DNA of 57,075 nucleotides from Xylanibacter ruminicola (GCA_015060625.1 SUYC01000022.1:1-57075), one strand, 5' to 3'. Counted from the first letter of the stretch, positions 1-7,714 are shown. Notes: generated from the letters alone by a model not told the origin. Translations and numbers: made by a program.

Positions 1-77
1 ATCTCTTCGGAAGTTGCTGACTGATTCCACTGAAAGAGCCACTTCCAAGTGTCATTTCATCATCGTGACACACATTC
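1..77. repeat. 77-bp terminal inverted repeat, left copy
   Basis: These bases are the exact reverse complement of 56999-57075; identity ends at base 78. Read outward (minus strand), the element lies just downstream of a promoter and can fold into two hairpins: GTGTCA/TGACAC (6 bp, 11-nt loop) and TTGGAAGT/ACTTCCGAA (about 8 bp with one G-U pair). It looks like a multicopy transcribed leader or repeat-element end. A length of exactly 77 also equals a common assembler k-mer, so the precise extent may be technical. No transposase or tRNA is visible in it. Confidence 0.85.
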
Positions 78-83
78 CGCCGG

Positions 84-115
84 CAAATGTATACTAAATA
101 TTTAGTAGTTCCAAA
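84..115 (-). promoter_or_regulatory. Outward-facing promoter with palindromic operator, left end
   Basis: On the minus strand a -33 box TTTG (115-112) and a -7 box TACATTTG (91-84) are separated by 20 nt, matching the Bacteroidetes sigma consensus. The spacer holds a perfect 16-bp palindrome, TACTAAATATTTAGTA (92-107), a likely repressor site. Transcription would leave the window through the terminal repeat. Confidence 0.6.
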
Positions 116-364
116 TTTATCAACTAATTTTTTTGTCATTACAACTGATGACAATGGAGTATATGAGGTAAAAATAAACCCTTCCTAGCAAAATTAGGAG
201 TATATCAAATGAATTTCGTTTTAGTAATCCCCCCAGATTGTTGTATAGAAACACAAAATAATCCATAACATATATTCAATAATAATTTTTTTAATCGTTA
301 TTGGCATAATTGGGAGAAAGACTTGTACTGAAATAAAAAAGAGGTTCATAATATGTGTATCCAA
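116..364. other. AT-rich stretch without a recognisable gene
   Basis: This is the 3' side of the minus-strand membrane-protein operon. I see no ORF of note and no convincing terminator; a weak CCTA/TAGG pairing near 205-222 is too short to call. Confidence 0.5.
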
Positions 365-934
365 CTAATTGCTTCCAAACATTTTTATCATATAACTAAA
401 CAAGAAAAATAACAGTGTAGGAGCAAGAGTAGACAGCAAAGCCTGATGAGCAAGAACCTTATGTTTGAAATATAGGAATGCAAAAATCATATAATACATC
501 AGGAACCAACATAATTTATTAATCAGTCCAAAATCCTTTATTTGGAGATCAAATAAAAAATGGATATTTTCTATTTCATCTACCGAAGAAGGATATTCTT
601 TCATAAAAAACAAAACAGATACATTATAGAAAATCATACCAAGCAAAAAAGGCAAATTGGAATAACCAACCATAGTTATAGTAGCGTATGTAGAAATATG
701 TTTGATATCAAAGATTTGAAACATGAACCGCATAGAAATACAAAGAAAGAGAAAAACTAATATCGGATATACAAACAAAAAAACATCATTTATAAAACTG
801 AAGAAAGTCAGAAATGGATTATTTCCAAAGATAGAAACTGTTATTTCATTAAATGAAATTGACAACAATAAATACTGAAAGGAAACCAGTAAAACTATTG
901 AACATGAGAGAAAGAAATTATACCTTGATTTCAT
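365..934 (-). CDS. Polytopic membrane protein, possibly Yip1-like
   Basis: A 189-aa, very hydrophobic protein with about five membrane segments (roughly residues 9-27, 42-70, 81-108, 137-155 and 165-183). A central stretch containing VGYSNLPFLLG recalls the Yip1 fold, but the similarity is weak and by eye only. It is the last gene of a minus-strand operon, 11 nt after the SpoIIM-like gene, and its base composition is AT-rich like its operon partners and unlike the polysaccharide loci further right. By position it could serve export of, or immunity to, the small peptide encoded upstream at 1504-1752; that is inference. An ordinary inner-membrane protein of unknown role is the alternative. Confidence 0.7.
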   Translation of the reverse strand: MKSRYNFFLSCSIVLLVSFQYLLLSISFNEITVSIFGNNPFLTFFSFINDVFLFVYPILVFLFLCISMRFMFQIFDIKHISTYATITMVGYSNLPFLLGMIFYNVSVLFFMKEYPSSVDEIENIHFLFDLQIKDFGLINKLCWFLMYYMIFAFLYFKHKVLAHQALLSTLAPTLLFFLFSYMIKMFGSN

Positions 935-945
935 TTTTAAAATTT

Positions 946-1497
946 TTACAGTGAAATATACGATTCAAAAAATGCTGCTATAGCAATTATTATGGTGTAC
1001 AATAGAAAATTCTTAATATAGTTAAGATAACAAACCTCTCCACGATGGAAACCAAACATTCTACATGCAAGATGAACACCAAGAAACAAAGAATCAGCCG
1101 AAGATAAAATGACGGGAACCAACTCAAAGCTATGCGGTAAAGTATGTAAGACAACAAAAGTAGTACCAGTATTTGGAATAGTAGCACTTACAAACATTCC
1201 GAAAAATCCCCCATTATATATTAACATAACAATGGGATATATTCCAAAAGAAATAATACCTAAGTAATTTTTAATAATATAAATTTCATTTGTCAAAAAA
1301 ATATTTTTTAAGGAAAAATCAGACAAATCATCTTTCAGAAGAGAGAAACTCATGTTAGATTCTAATGACAAACCATTTGTCTCATAACATTCAGACCACA
1401 TCCCTTGATTAAGGAAAAAGAAAAAAGCACATACGTATACAATAGATGCTACGTATACATAAGTGCTTCTCTTTAATATTAATGACTCAACCTTCAT
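946..1497 (-). CDS. SpoIIM (DUF95)-like membrane protein
   Basis: A 183-aa membrane protein. It has an N-terminal membrane helix (about 14-31), a central pair of helices around FGIYPIVMLIYNGGFFG, a short amphipathic stretch containing HTLPHSFELVPVIL, and a C-terminal helix. The pattern 'NG-hydrophobic run, then H-x-x-x-E-[LI]-x-x-[IV]-x-[LA]' is what I know from the SpoIIM/DUF95 family. Proteins of that family are found in circular-bacteriocin clusters (AS-48, carnocyclin and circularin types), where they are needed for production or export. Here the gene follows the 82-aa secreted peptide gene by 6 nt and precedes another membrane-protein gene by 11 nt, so the three are almost certainly cotranscribed. 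The family call is by eye; a profile search would settle it. Confidence 0.55.
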   Translation of the reverse strand: MKVESLILKRSTYVYVASIVYVCAFFFFLNQGMWSECYETNGLSLESNMSFSLLKDDLSDFSLKNIFLTNEIYIIKNYLGIISFGIYPIVMLIYNGGFFGMFVSATIPNTGTTFVVLHTLPHSFELVPVILSSADSLFLGVHLACRMFGFHRGEVCYLNYIKNFLLYTIIIAIAAFFESYISL

Positions 1498-1503
1498 GTT
1501 ATT

Positions 1504-1752
1504 TTACATGGTTGCGACACAACCACATGCCACACCAGCTATTCCAGGAGCTCCTGTTCCTAATAACATATAATACACACCAGCACTAGTTGCCATCTCC
1601 GCTGTTGCAATTGCTGCGATTTCTTTCCAACCTCTTGCACCAGCACCACAAGCTGCATAAATCTTTGTAGCCGATTCTGCTGAAGTGTTCATAACAAATG
1701 AACTGGCAAAGCATAATGTAGATACTGCCATAACTTTTTTAACTTTTTTCAT
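1504..1752 (-). CDS. Small secreted Gly/Ala/Cys-rich peptide, bacteriocin-like precursor
   Basis: An 82-aa precursor. Residues 1-25 form a Sec signal peptide (Lys-rich start, hydrophobic core, probable cleavage after NTSA). The mature part of about 57 aa is rich in Ala, Gly, Ile and Val, with three cysteines (C35, C76, C78), one Trp and few charges; the last 18 residues run GTGAPGIAGVACGCVATM. Such small, hydrophobic, weakly charged peptides are typical of membrane-active bacteriocins. The start codon overlaps the upstream gene's stop as ATGA, and the SpoIIM-like gene follows after 6 nt. It has no double-Gly leader and no YGN motif, so it is not of the bacteroidetocin type as I know it. Antimicrobial activity is inference from composition and context; a signalling or structural peptide is also possible. 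Confidence 0.65.
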   Translation of the reverse strand: MKKVKKVMAVSTLCFASSFVMNTSAESATKIYAACGAGARGWKEIAAIATAEMATSAGVYYMLLGTGAPGIAGVACGCVATM

Positions 1753-1958
1753 TTTCTTATTTTTTTAATTAGACAATAAATTATTAGAGAAATTGCAAAT
1801 GATGAGATTATAACAATAGCCATCACCACAACATTCTTAAACAGGACAAAAGAGAAAATGGAAATAATGCTCATTAAAATCAACAGCCCCAATAACAAGC
1901 GATCATTCCCAATTGGCTCCATAAGCGGAGAAAAAAATTTTTTCAACATTTTGTACAT
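1749..1958 (-). CDS. Small two-helix membrane protein
   Basis: A 69-aa protein with a basic N-terminus, two predicted membrane helices (about 20-40 and 43-62) and a basic C-terminus (LIKKIRK). Size and charge resemble the small cationic immunity proteins that accompany membrane-active bacteriocins, but there is no family match I can name. It overlaps the peptide gene by 4 nt (ATGA), implying translational coupling, and lies 36 nt downstream of the DUF3244-like gene on the same strand. A second possible start lies at Met4. Confidence 0.6.
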   Translation of the reverse strand: MYKMLKKFFSPLMEPIGNDRLLLGLLILMSIISIFSFVLFKNVVVMAIVIISSFAISLIIYCLIKKIRK

Positions 1959-1994
1959 TGACTATATAACAAACTAATATTTTATAAGTATTAT

Positions 1995-2372
1995 TTATCC
2001 TAAATTAAAACTTTCGTCTACGGAAATCGTATAATGACTGTACGAGTGAATCAATTCTACACTATGTATCTGAGAAGAAACATGTGAAGGCAAGAGTATG
2101 ACATAACCATTTGAGATGGTATCAACAACATCATATATGATATTACCATTAATATCACGAATTATTATCTCTGCATTATACAATGTATTATGGGTTGAGA
2201 TAGACAACACTCCTTGATTATAAGAGATAAATGGTGCTGATGCTTTTTGAGGAGCCTTATGTGGATGATTATCTTTATCATCCACACCTGAATTAGAATT
2301 ATCAGGCGCTCCAGCCGCATAACAGATTTGACTTATGAAAGCCAATAATAGAATAGGAATCAATTTATTCAT
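1995..2372 (-). CDS. Secreted DUF3244-like small protein
   Basis: A 125-aa protein when started at the ATG at 2372; the longer open frame to 2417 would run across the promoter, so it is rejected. A signal peptide ends around ICYA. A low-complexity Asn/Asp/Lys/Ala segment follows, then a beta-rich domain with a RDINGNIIYD stretch like the small DUF3244 family of Bacteroidales. The role is unknown. It is the first gene of the minus-strand operon that continues into the membrane proteins and the 82-aa peptide, and it is divergent from the regulator at 2552. The -7 box TAATTTTG lies on the minus strand at 2407-2400. Confidence 0.65.
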   Translation of the reverse strand: MNKLIPILLLAFISQICYAAGAPDNSNSGVDDKDNHPHKAPQKASAPFISYNQGVLSISTHNTLYNAEIIIRDINGNIIYDVVDTISNGYVILLPSHVSSQIHSVELIHSYSHYTISVDESFNLG

Positions 2373-2399
2373 ACTGATCATTTTTAAAATTTGATGGTG

Positions 2400-2532
2400 C
2401 AAAATTAACACGCTCATGACATATAACCAAACTTTTTAGTACGCAAATGAGTACGCATTTTCTGCGTACTGTACGCAAAACCGTTAAATTTCGATGAAAT
2501 GGGGAATTTTTGAAATAAAAGTATTACCTTTG
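2400..2532. promoter_or_regulatory. Divergent promoters with GTACGCA operator cluster, module A
   Basis: The minus-strand -7 box TAATTTTG (2407-2400) serves the DUF3244-like operon and the plus-strand -7 box TACCTTTG (2525-2532) serves the regulator. Between them lie four copies of one heptamer: GTACGCA at 2439-2445, 2451-2457 and 2471-2477, and its inverse TGCGTAC at 2463-2469. The second and inverted copies form a perfect 7-bp inverted repeat with a 5-nt spacer. The same arrangement recurs at 9322-9361 before the paralogous regulator. The regulator's leader is only about 13 nt, with no strong ribosome binding site. Confidence 0.65.
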
Positions 2533-2551
2533 CAAGCGAAAAAATATTGTT

Positions 2552-4072
2552 ATGAGATTAGATTTGCTAAAACGCATCATATTCGTTACCATATTGGTCA
2601 TTACATTTTCGTGTCAGGGGGAGGATTCTTCCCTTGAAAAAGATATGTATCAAAAGCTACAAAGCATTAAAACGGCAGATAAAGCCGATGAACCTATTGC
2701 AGAATCTGACTCTTTAGCACTTTCGCTAGTTGACTATTATGAACATCAAGGCAGTAAACTGAAATTAGCTGAGGCATATTATTACGCCGGCCGTGTTTTC
2801 TACGAGCGTCGAGATTTCACAAAGTCACTACATTATTACAAGAAGGCAGTAGCAGCCTTACCACATTGCGATACTCCTGATTTGGAAGGAGTGATATATA
2901 GCCAGATAGGCTATGTATTTTCGTGCCAAGACCTATCAGAAGAAGCCGTTACAGCATTCAAACAATCCTACCAGTTCTGTAAAAACCAAAAAGATACGCT
3001 CGGTATGATTTATGGCCTGAGAGATTGGGGAAAGGAGCTGGGTGACCATGGAAAATATAATGAGGCACGAAGATTACTTTTGGAGTCAATCCAATTGGCA
3101 AAAGCAAAAAAAATCGATTATTTATATTATGGCAACAAAAGCAACCTTGCAGGTTTATATTGCAAACTACAGGATTACCCAAAAGCGAAAGCAGAGATAA
3201 ACGAAGCTTTGACCTGTGTATATGGCCCTGACAGCAGCGGCGTATTGGCGACTGCTGCAAGTATTTATATGACTATTGGTATGGTTGATTCTGCCGAATA
3301 TTACTCTAAGCAGCTATTAAAAATCGGCACAATATATGCCCGCTGCTCAGCTAATGAGCGTTTGGCAGAAATTGCCCTCAAACGAGGACAAGCTAAAGAA
3401 GCATTGCATTATCTAACGGTATATAAGAAGCTTAACGATTCTATCAACGAAACAAAAAACACAGAAACCGTTGCCAAGATAAATGCACTATACAATTATC
3501 AGCGACAGGAACAAGAGAATGCAGAGCTACGTGAAAGCAATCAACGCATATACTTTTATCTTACAGTAGCTTGTTTCGTCATCCTGACGCTTGCGTTTAT
3601 TTTTATTGCTGTATATTTGTATTACACCAAACACAAAGATACAAAAAGTCTGAGATCTGAAATATTAGAACAGGCAAAGAAATGGCAACAAACACAGGAA
3701 GAGAAAGCCTTATCAGAAGAAAGAAAAAAACAAATACAAGAATGTGATATTTGTAAAAAGTTCAACAACTTTGCAGATAACAGTATGACCTTTGCTCCTA
3801 ACATTACCGATAAAGACTGGCAGGAATTAGAACAGGTCATCAATACAGTTTGTCCACGTTTTACAGAGAGGTTGGAGAATCTATGTGATATCAGCGCTAC
3901 TGAACGCAAAATTTGCCTGTTAAGGAAAATCGACATTGCCCCCGTAAAGGTTGCAAACTTACTCAATAAAAGCAAGCAAGCAATCAGTTCAACCCGAGAA
4001 CGCCTATACGAGAAATCGTTCGGCCAGAAAGGATCCCCCACCCAATGGGATGACTACCTACAAAGTTTATAG
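2552..4072 (+). CDS. Transmembrane TPR regulator with C-terminal HTH, copy A
   Basis: A 506-aa one-component sensor-regulator. An N-terminal hydrophobic signal ends in a lipobox-like ITFSC. Tetratricopeptide repeats fill about residues 30-310 on the periplasmic side, a single membrane helix spans about 332-357, a charged coiled-coil segment follows, and a cytoplasmic helix-turn-helix lies near 445-500 around ATERKICLLRK and NKSKQAISSTRERLYEKSF. The design is common in Bacteroidetes; TPRs may sense a peptide or protein partner. It is divergent from the small-peptide operon at 365-2372 and probably controls it through the GTACGCA boxes. From residue about 32 to the stop it is identical to copy B (9435-10955), while the first 31 codons and the promoter differ, which suggests gene conversion. 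It ends in TAG, with an open HTH-coding frame beyond. Confidence 0.85.
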   Translation: MRLDLLKRIIFVTILVITFSCQGEDSSLEKDMYQKLQSIKTADKADEPIAESDSLALSLVDYYEHQGSKLKLAEAYYYAGRVFYERRDFTKSLHYYKKAVAALPHCDTPDLEGVIYSQIGYVFSCQDLSEEAVTAFKQSYQFCKNQKDTLGMIYGLRDWGKELGDHGKYNEARRLLLESIQLAKAKKIDYLYYGNKSNLAGLYCKLQDYPKAKAEINEALTCVYGPDSSGVLATAASIYMTIGMVDSAEYYSKQLLKIGTIYARCSANERLAEIALKRGQAKEALHYLTVYKKLNDSINETKNTETVAKINALYNYQRQEQENAELRESNQRIYFYLTVACFVILTLAFIFIAVYLYYTKHKDTKSLRSEILEQAKKWQQTQEEKALSEERKKQIQECDICKKFNNFADNSMTFAPNITDKDWQELEQVINTVCPRFTERLENLCDISATERKICLLRKIDIAPVKVANLLNKSKQAISSTRERLYEKSFGQKGSPTQWDDYLQSL

Positions 4073-4097
4073 CCAGTAAAAGAAGAATATACAAAAG
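2645..4097 (+). repeat. 1453-bp duplicated block, copy A
   Basis: This block matches 9528-10980 base for base as far as I can read, at a constant offset of 6883. It covers the regulator from codon 32 through its stop plus 25 nt. Outside it, identity falls sharply on both sides although homology continues. Confidence 0.85.
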
Positions 4098-4117
4098 CAG
4101 CCTTATCGGACAGCTGT

Positions 4118-4297
4118 ATGCCCAGGAATTCATTTTCGATAATTGATGGTGCAAAGATAGGATTATCGATGCCTCAAATCCAGAACATCACCAACCTATC
4201 GCGAGCCACCATCTGGCGCTGGGTTAAGAAATACGATTGGATACATGAGGTGACACCAAAAGTAAAGCAAAGTGCAGGGATTAATTACCACCATTGA
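4118..4297 (+). CDS. Small helix-turn-helix ORF after regulator A
   Basis: A 59-aa frame that starts 45 nt after the regulator's TAG stop and in the same frame; no stop occurs between. Its core, with GLSMPQIQNITNLSRATIW, looks like a recognition HTH of the terminase-small-subunit or transposase type. The copy after regulator B (11001-11147) has the same frame. Between the two, base changes after the TAG are four synonymous and three non-synonymous, hinting that the frame is under protein-level selection. It could be an independent small DNA-binding protein, a readthrough extension of the regulator, or a decaying domain. There is no visible promoter or strong ribosome binding site of its own. 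Confidence 0.45.
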   Translation: MPRNSFSIIDGAKIGLSMPQIQNITNLSRATIWRWVKKYDWIHEVTPKVKQSAGINYHH

Positions 4298-4301
4298 TGA
4301 T

Positions 4302-6866
4302 TTACAGATCAAAACTGGCTTTGAATAGGATTTCTCTTGGGCGCAAGCGGTTCATCGTGTAACTGGTGTAATTGGTGTAGATGTATCTGCGTTCGTAATC
4401 CTTATTGCCGAAGATATTACCTATCTTTACACCAAATTCATGCTTTTTGGTGCGGTATGACACCTGCAGGTCAGAGAAATAGGTGAACGATACGGAATGG
4501 TCGTTACTATGATACATCTCGTTGGTCCATTCTATCTGCCAGTTACCTGGCATGTAGTAGCTCTTCAAAGTATGGGTAAACGAACGCAAAGCACGGCTAT
4601 CCGACAACTGACTGCTGGCGAATTTCTGACAGCTGTACTGATAATGACTCTCTTCCTCGAAAGATAGCGTCGGTGCTGGGCGCAGAGAGAAACTGATGCC
4701 GCAGTGATAGCTGTCGAGACGGTAAGGTAGTAGTAGCCCGTTCATCATGGTGGTGGAGCGTCGGCTCGACAGATTACCGTCGATGGCTGTAATAAATTTC
4801 ATAGTGCCGAGTGATTTGCTGAGACGGCCGGAAAGCATCCATGTGGTATTGTCGCAGAACTGGCCCGAAGGGCTACTATGGTAGAAAATGCCGTCCAACT
4901 GGCTGTTGTAAAGAGGCTGTTTGTTCTGATATAACAAGGTGGCCTGGATATGGCCAAACAAACCTATCACTGGGTTACTGTATTCAAACTTCAGATTGCC
5001 ATTCTGACTATTTTGGGCATAGAGACTGCCGATACCTGTACTATAGCTTCGGTAGCTGCTGTAAACAGGAACTGCCGTCATATCCTCTAACGAGGCGGGC
5101 TGCCAGTTGTAGTTATAGCTGGCAATAACAGCCAGTTCGCTAAGCAGCTGATAATGAATGTTTATTGTTGGCGTTAGTATGCCCTGAGTGTTGTTCTCAT
5201 TACCAAAGTGGCGATTGATTAATCTGAATGGCAGCGATGCCGTAAGCTCCAGATCATTACGTTTGATATTTAATGATGGCTGCAGATACCAGCTGAACTG
5301 TTGATAGCTGTTGCGCTGTGTAGGCTGTTGATGGCAACTAAGTGCGAAACGCTCGTCATCGTAGTCAACACCTGTTTTATATGAAACATACAGTTTACCA
5401 AATAGTTTATGGCGGAATGAGGCCCCTACACGCAATTGGGTGGCATGCTGATCGATATTCTGGCTAGTACTGTCGGCCAGTAGCAGCATACCAGGCAGAT
5501 AGGCGATAAAGCCACTGGCATTCAGTCGCAGCACACGGTCATTACCCAAGGCCTTCACGATTTCCAGATGGTCGCCCACCCAGCGTTCTTTGGGTGCTGC
5601 CTCTTGTCGCAGAACCTGACCGTTTGTGTATGTCGTAGCCCAACTCTTGTCGAAATCCATATAGCCGCTCAATACATTTGTAACAAACAGTTTTTCTCCA
5701 TTGCGCTCATATTTCAATTCACCTTTCCATTGGCTCTGCCGATTCTCGCCATTGGCTTCCTCTGTGATGATGGCACCACCCATCACATCCGAGTAGGTGG
5801 TTTCTGAGTAGCGATTACCCTCGGTATTGTCGATAAAGCCATTGAGCTGGAACCTGATGGTGGCATCCTTACCAGCCTTACGCAGCCAGTTGGTAGCCAG
5901 CAGTCGGGAGTCGTTCATCGTATAGCGTTCATGCATCAGGCCAGGGGCACTCAGTCCAACACTATTAATCATACTTTTGGCATTACTGATGTCGGCGATG
6001 GTGTTTTGCAGGTCGCGTATCTCTCGTTTGATGTTTTTACCTGTATTATTCCATTTATACATCGACAGGCTCTGCATCTTACCTCCAAACATCATGGCCA
6101 TCAGGCGCCCGTCGCGCAGCAGACGGTCGGTCTCGTTCTGCTGCAATGTGGTTCCCACTCCTGTCTCCACCAATCCCAGCCAGGTATTCTTGGCATCTTC
6201 TTCTAATACAAGATTCAGTGCAGCCTGGTCGGAGAATTGCACACCACGCAGGGCCTTCACCTTCTGATGGTTGGTAAGAACCTCTACATTCTTCACCTTG
6301 TTGGCATTGATATTCTCGCTGGCCAGCGAGTAGTTGTTGCCCATCAGGTTCATGCCTCCAATATAAAACTCGTTGATGGGCTTGCCCTGATACTGGATAG
6401 AGCCATCCTGCTTTACTTCAAGCCCAGGCATTTTAGCAATGACGTCGGCTATCGATCTGTCTTGCTTATGGCGGAATCCTGCCACGCTATATACCAACGT
6501 ATCGCTACGTCGAACCAATCGCTTCGAGGTGGCTTTTACCTCCTTCAGCATTAGTGCCTCTTCGCGCATTTTTACGGTCTGACCATTGCGATAATCAGCT
6601 ACAGCAATCGTTTTTTTCGCATAGCTGAGCAACGAGAACGATAGCCATGCCGTTTCCTTGCCTGCCTGAACCTTCAGCTCAAAGGTGCCATCCTCCTTAG
6701 TTTTGGCAAATGCCACGGGCTTATGGTTACCATCCTCGGCCACTACACTGGCCCAGCCCAACCCCTTTTTCGAACCTTCAGCAACAACACGTCCCGAAAA
6801 AGATGTTTGGGCCTCGACCACCATAGCTGTCAGCCATACCATCAATGTCAACAGCGTATATCTCAT
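4302..6866 (-). CDS. TonB-receptor-like outer membrane protein, GLPGLI partner
   Basis: An 854-aa outer membrane protein. It has a signal peptide (1-19, ending VVEA), a carboxypeptidase-regulatory-like beta-sandwich at about 22-105 (SGRVVAEGSKKGLGWASV), a plug-like segment at about 115-230 (DVIAKMPGLEVKQDGSIQYQG), then a long beta-barrel ending in ILFKASFDL. It belongs to the TonB-receptor-like proteins that accompany GLPGLI genes; it lacks the SusC hallmarks and has no SusD partner. The start overlaps the stop of the upstream GLPGLI gene as ATGA, so the two are translationally coupled. The substrate is unknown. A short duplicate of its first 17 codons survives at 7864-7915. Confidence 0.8.
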   Translation of the reverse strand: MRYTLLTLMVWLTAMVVEAQTSFSGRVVAEGSKKGLGWASVVAEDGNHKPVAFAKTKEDGTFELKVQAGKETAWLSFSLLSYAKKTIAVADYRNGQTVKMREEALMLKEVKATSKRLVRRSDTLVYSVAGFRHKQDRSIADVIAKMPGLEVKQDGSIQYQGKPINEFYIGGMNLMGNNYSLASENINANKVKNVEVLTNHQKVKALRGVQFSDQAALNLVLEEDAKNTWLGLVETGVGTTLQQNETDRLLRDGRLMAMMFGGKMQSLSMYKWNNTGKNIKREIRDLQNTIADISNAKSMINSVGLSAPGLMHERYTMNDSRLLATNWLRKAGKDATIRFQLNGFIDNTEGNRYSETTYSDVMGGAIITEEANGENRQSQWKGELKYERNGEKLFVTNVLSGYMDFDKSWATTYTNGQVLRQEAAPKERWVGDHLEIVKALGNDRVLRLNASGFIAYLPGMLLLADSTSQNIDQHATQLRVGASFRHKLFGKLYVSYKTGVDYDDERFALSCHQQPTQRNSYQQFSWYLQPSLNIKRNDLELTASLPFRLINRHFGNENNTQGILTPTINIHYQLLSELAVIASYNYNWQPASLEDMTAVPVYSSYRSYSTGIGSLYAQNSQNGNLKFEYSNPVIGLFGHIQATLLYQNKQPLYNSQLDGIFYHSSPSGQFCDNTTWMLSGRLSKSLGTMKFITAIDGNLSSRRSTTMMNGLLLPYRLDSYHCGISFSLRPAPTLSFEEESHYQYSCQKFASSQLSDSRALRSFTHTLKSYYMPGNWQIEWTNEMYHSNDHSVSFTYFSDLQVSYRTKKHEFGVKIGNIFGNKDYERRYIYTNYTSYTMNRLRPREILFKASFDL

Positions 6867-7714
6867 TTCTTATCTCCAGAGGAATAACTTTCGTAATAGG
6901 CACGCTTGGGGATTTTTGACCAGTCAAAAGGCCGTCCCTTCTCATCATAAGCTTGACTATATCTGCCCTTGGCCCTCATATATTCATCAGGATTGTTAGA
7001 TATTTGCTCTATCAACTTATGAACCTGAGCTGGTTTCAAAACTCTTCTTTTAGAGTCCATCATCGCAATATCGCCACCTACATTCTGATAGATGCCAACA
7101 CAATTGAAGATGAACGAATCGGAATGGTCGTAAGCCCTAAGGATCAGACCTGGCAGGCCACAGAGCTTCCAAGGGCCATCAGAGATAGGGATATCTGTGG
7201 CATAAAAAGCAGTCCATGTCCTGCCATGATAATTGCAGGCTGCCTTTTGACAAGGATGATTCAAAATAATGGTGTCACCTTCAACCAACTCCCAATTCTG
7301 CCCCATGGTTTCCTGATATTGAAACAACTCCATATTAGGATAATCAACAGTTAGTTGGCCGGTCTGTGGATAATTCTTGAATATGAAATAAAGGAAATTT
7401 GAGGGTTCAACACCCTTTTCATGCAGCACGCGCTCATAATCTCCAACAGAACCTCCATATCGACGAATGCTATCCATTAGTTGAATAGCCTGGCTTTGCC
7501 AATGGCTATAATAATAGCAGATACCTTTTCCCCCAATATCCAACCAATGTTCATCAGATTTCCTTAGATTGCTATTCTCAAAAACCCTAGCTTGAACATC
7601 GTACACAAAGCGATAAGAAACCGTATCCAATACCTTTTGGTTAGAGATTGTTTTCTGACCAAAAGCATTGTTTCCGATGCAAAATAGAATTAATCCAATT
7701 AATAACAGCTTCAT
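6863..7714 (-). CDS. GLPGLI family protein 1
   Basis: A 283-aa secreted protein with a signal peptide (about 1-19, ending NAFG) and the family-defining GLPGLI motif near residue 185, within the stretch WKLCGLPGLILRAYD. The region before it (NHPCQKAACNYHGRTW) is also typical. GLPGLI proteins are periplasmic or surface proteins of unknown function, often beside TonB-receptor-like genes as here. It overlaps the downstream receptor gene by 4 nt. Its own -7 box TATCTTTG lies on the minus strand at 7780-7773, leaving a leader of about 50 nt. It is closely related to the second GLPGLI gene at 7912-8748, consistent with a local duplication. Confidence 0.85.
   Translation of the reverse strand: MKLLLIGLILFCIGNNAFGQKTISNQKVLDTVSYRFVYDVQARVFENSNLRKSDEHWLDIGGKGICYYYSHWQSQAIQLMDSIRRYGGSVGDYERVLHEKGVEPSNFLYFIFKNYPQTGQLTVDYPNMELFQYQETMGQNWELVEGDTIILNHPCQKAACNYHGRTWTAFYATDIPISDGPWKLCGLPGLILRAYDHSDSFIFNCVGIYQNVGGDIAMMDSKRRVLKPAQVHKLIEQISNNPDEYMRAKGRYSQAYDEKGRPFDWSKIPKRAYYESYSSGDKK

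Noticed and set aside
1504..1752. The 82-aa peptide as a bacteroidetocin.
   Set aside because: It has a Sec signal rather than a double-Gly leader and lacks the YGN-type motif.
4070..4072. Genome-wide reassignment of TAG to a sense codon, as in some phages.
   Set aside because: Only these two paralogues show an open frame after TAG. All other large genes use normal stops and there is no phage context.
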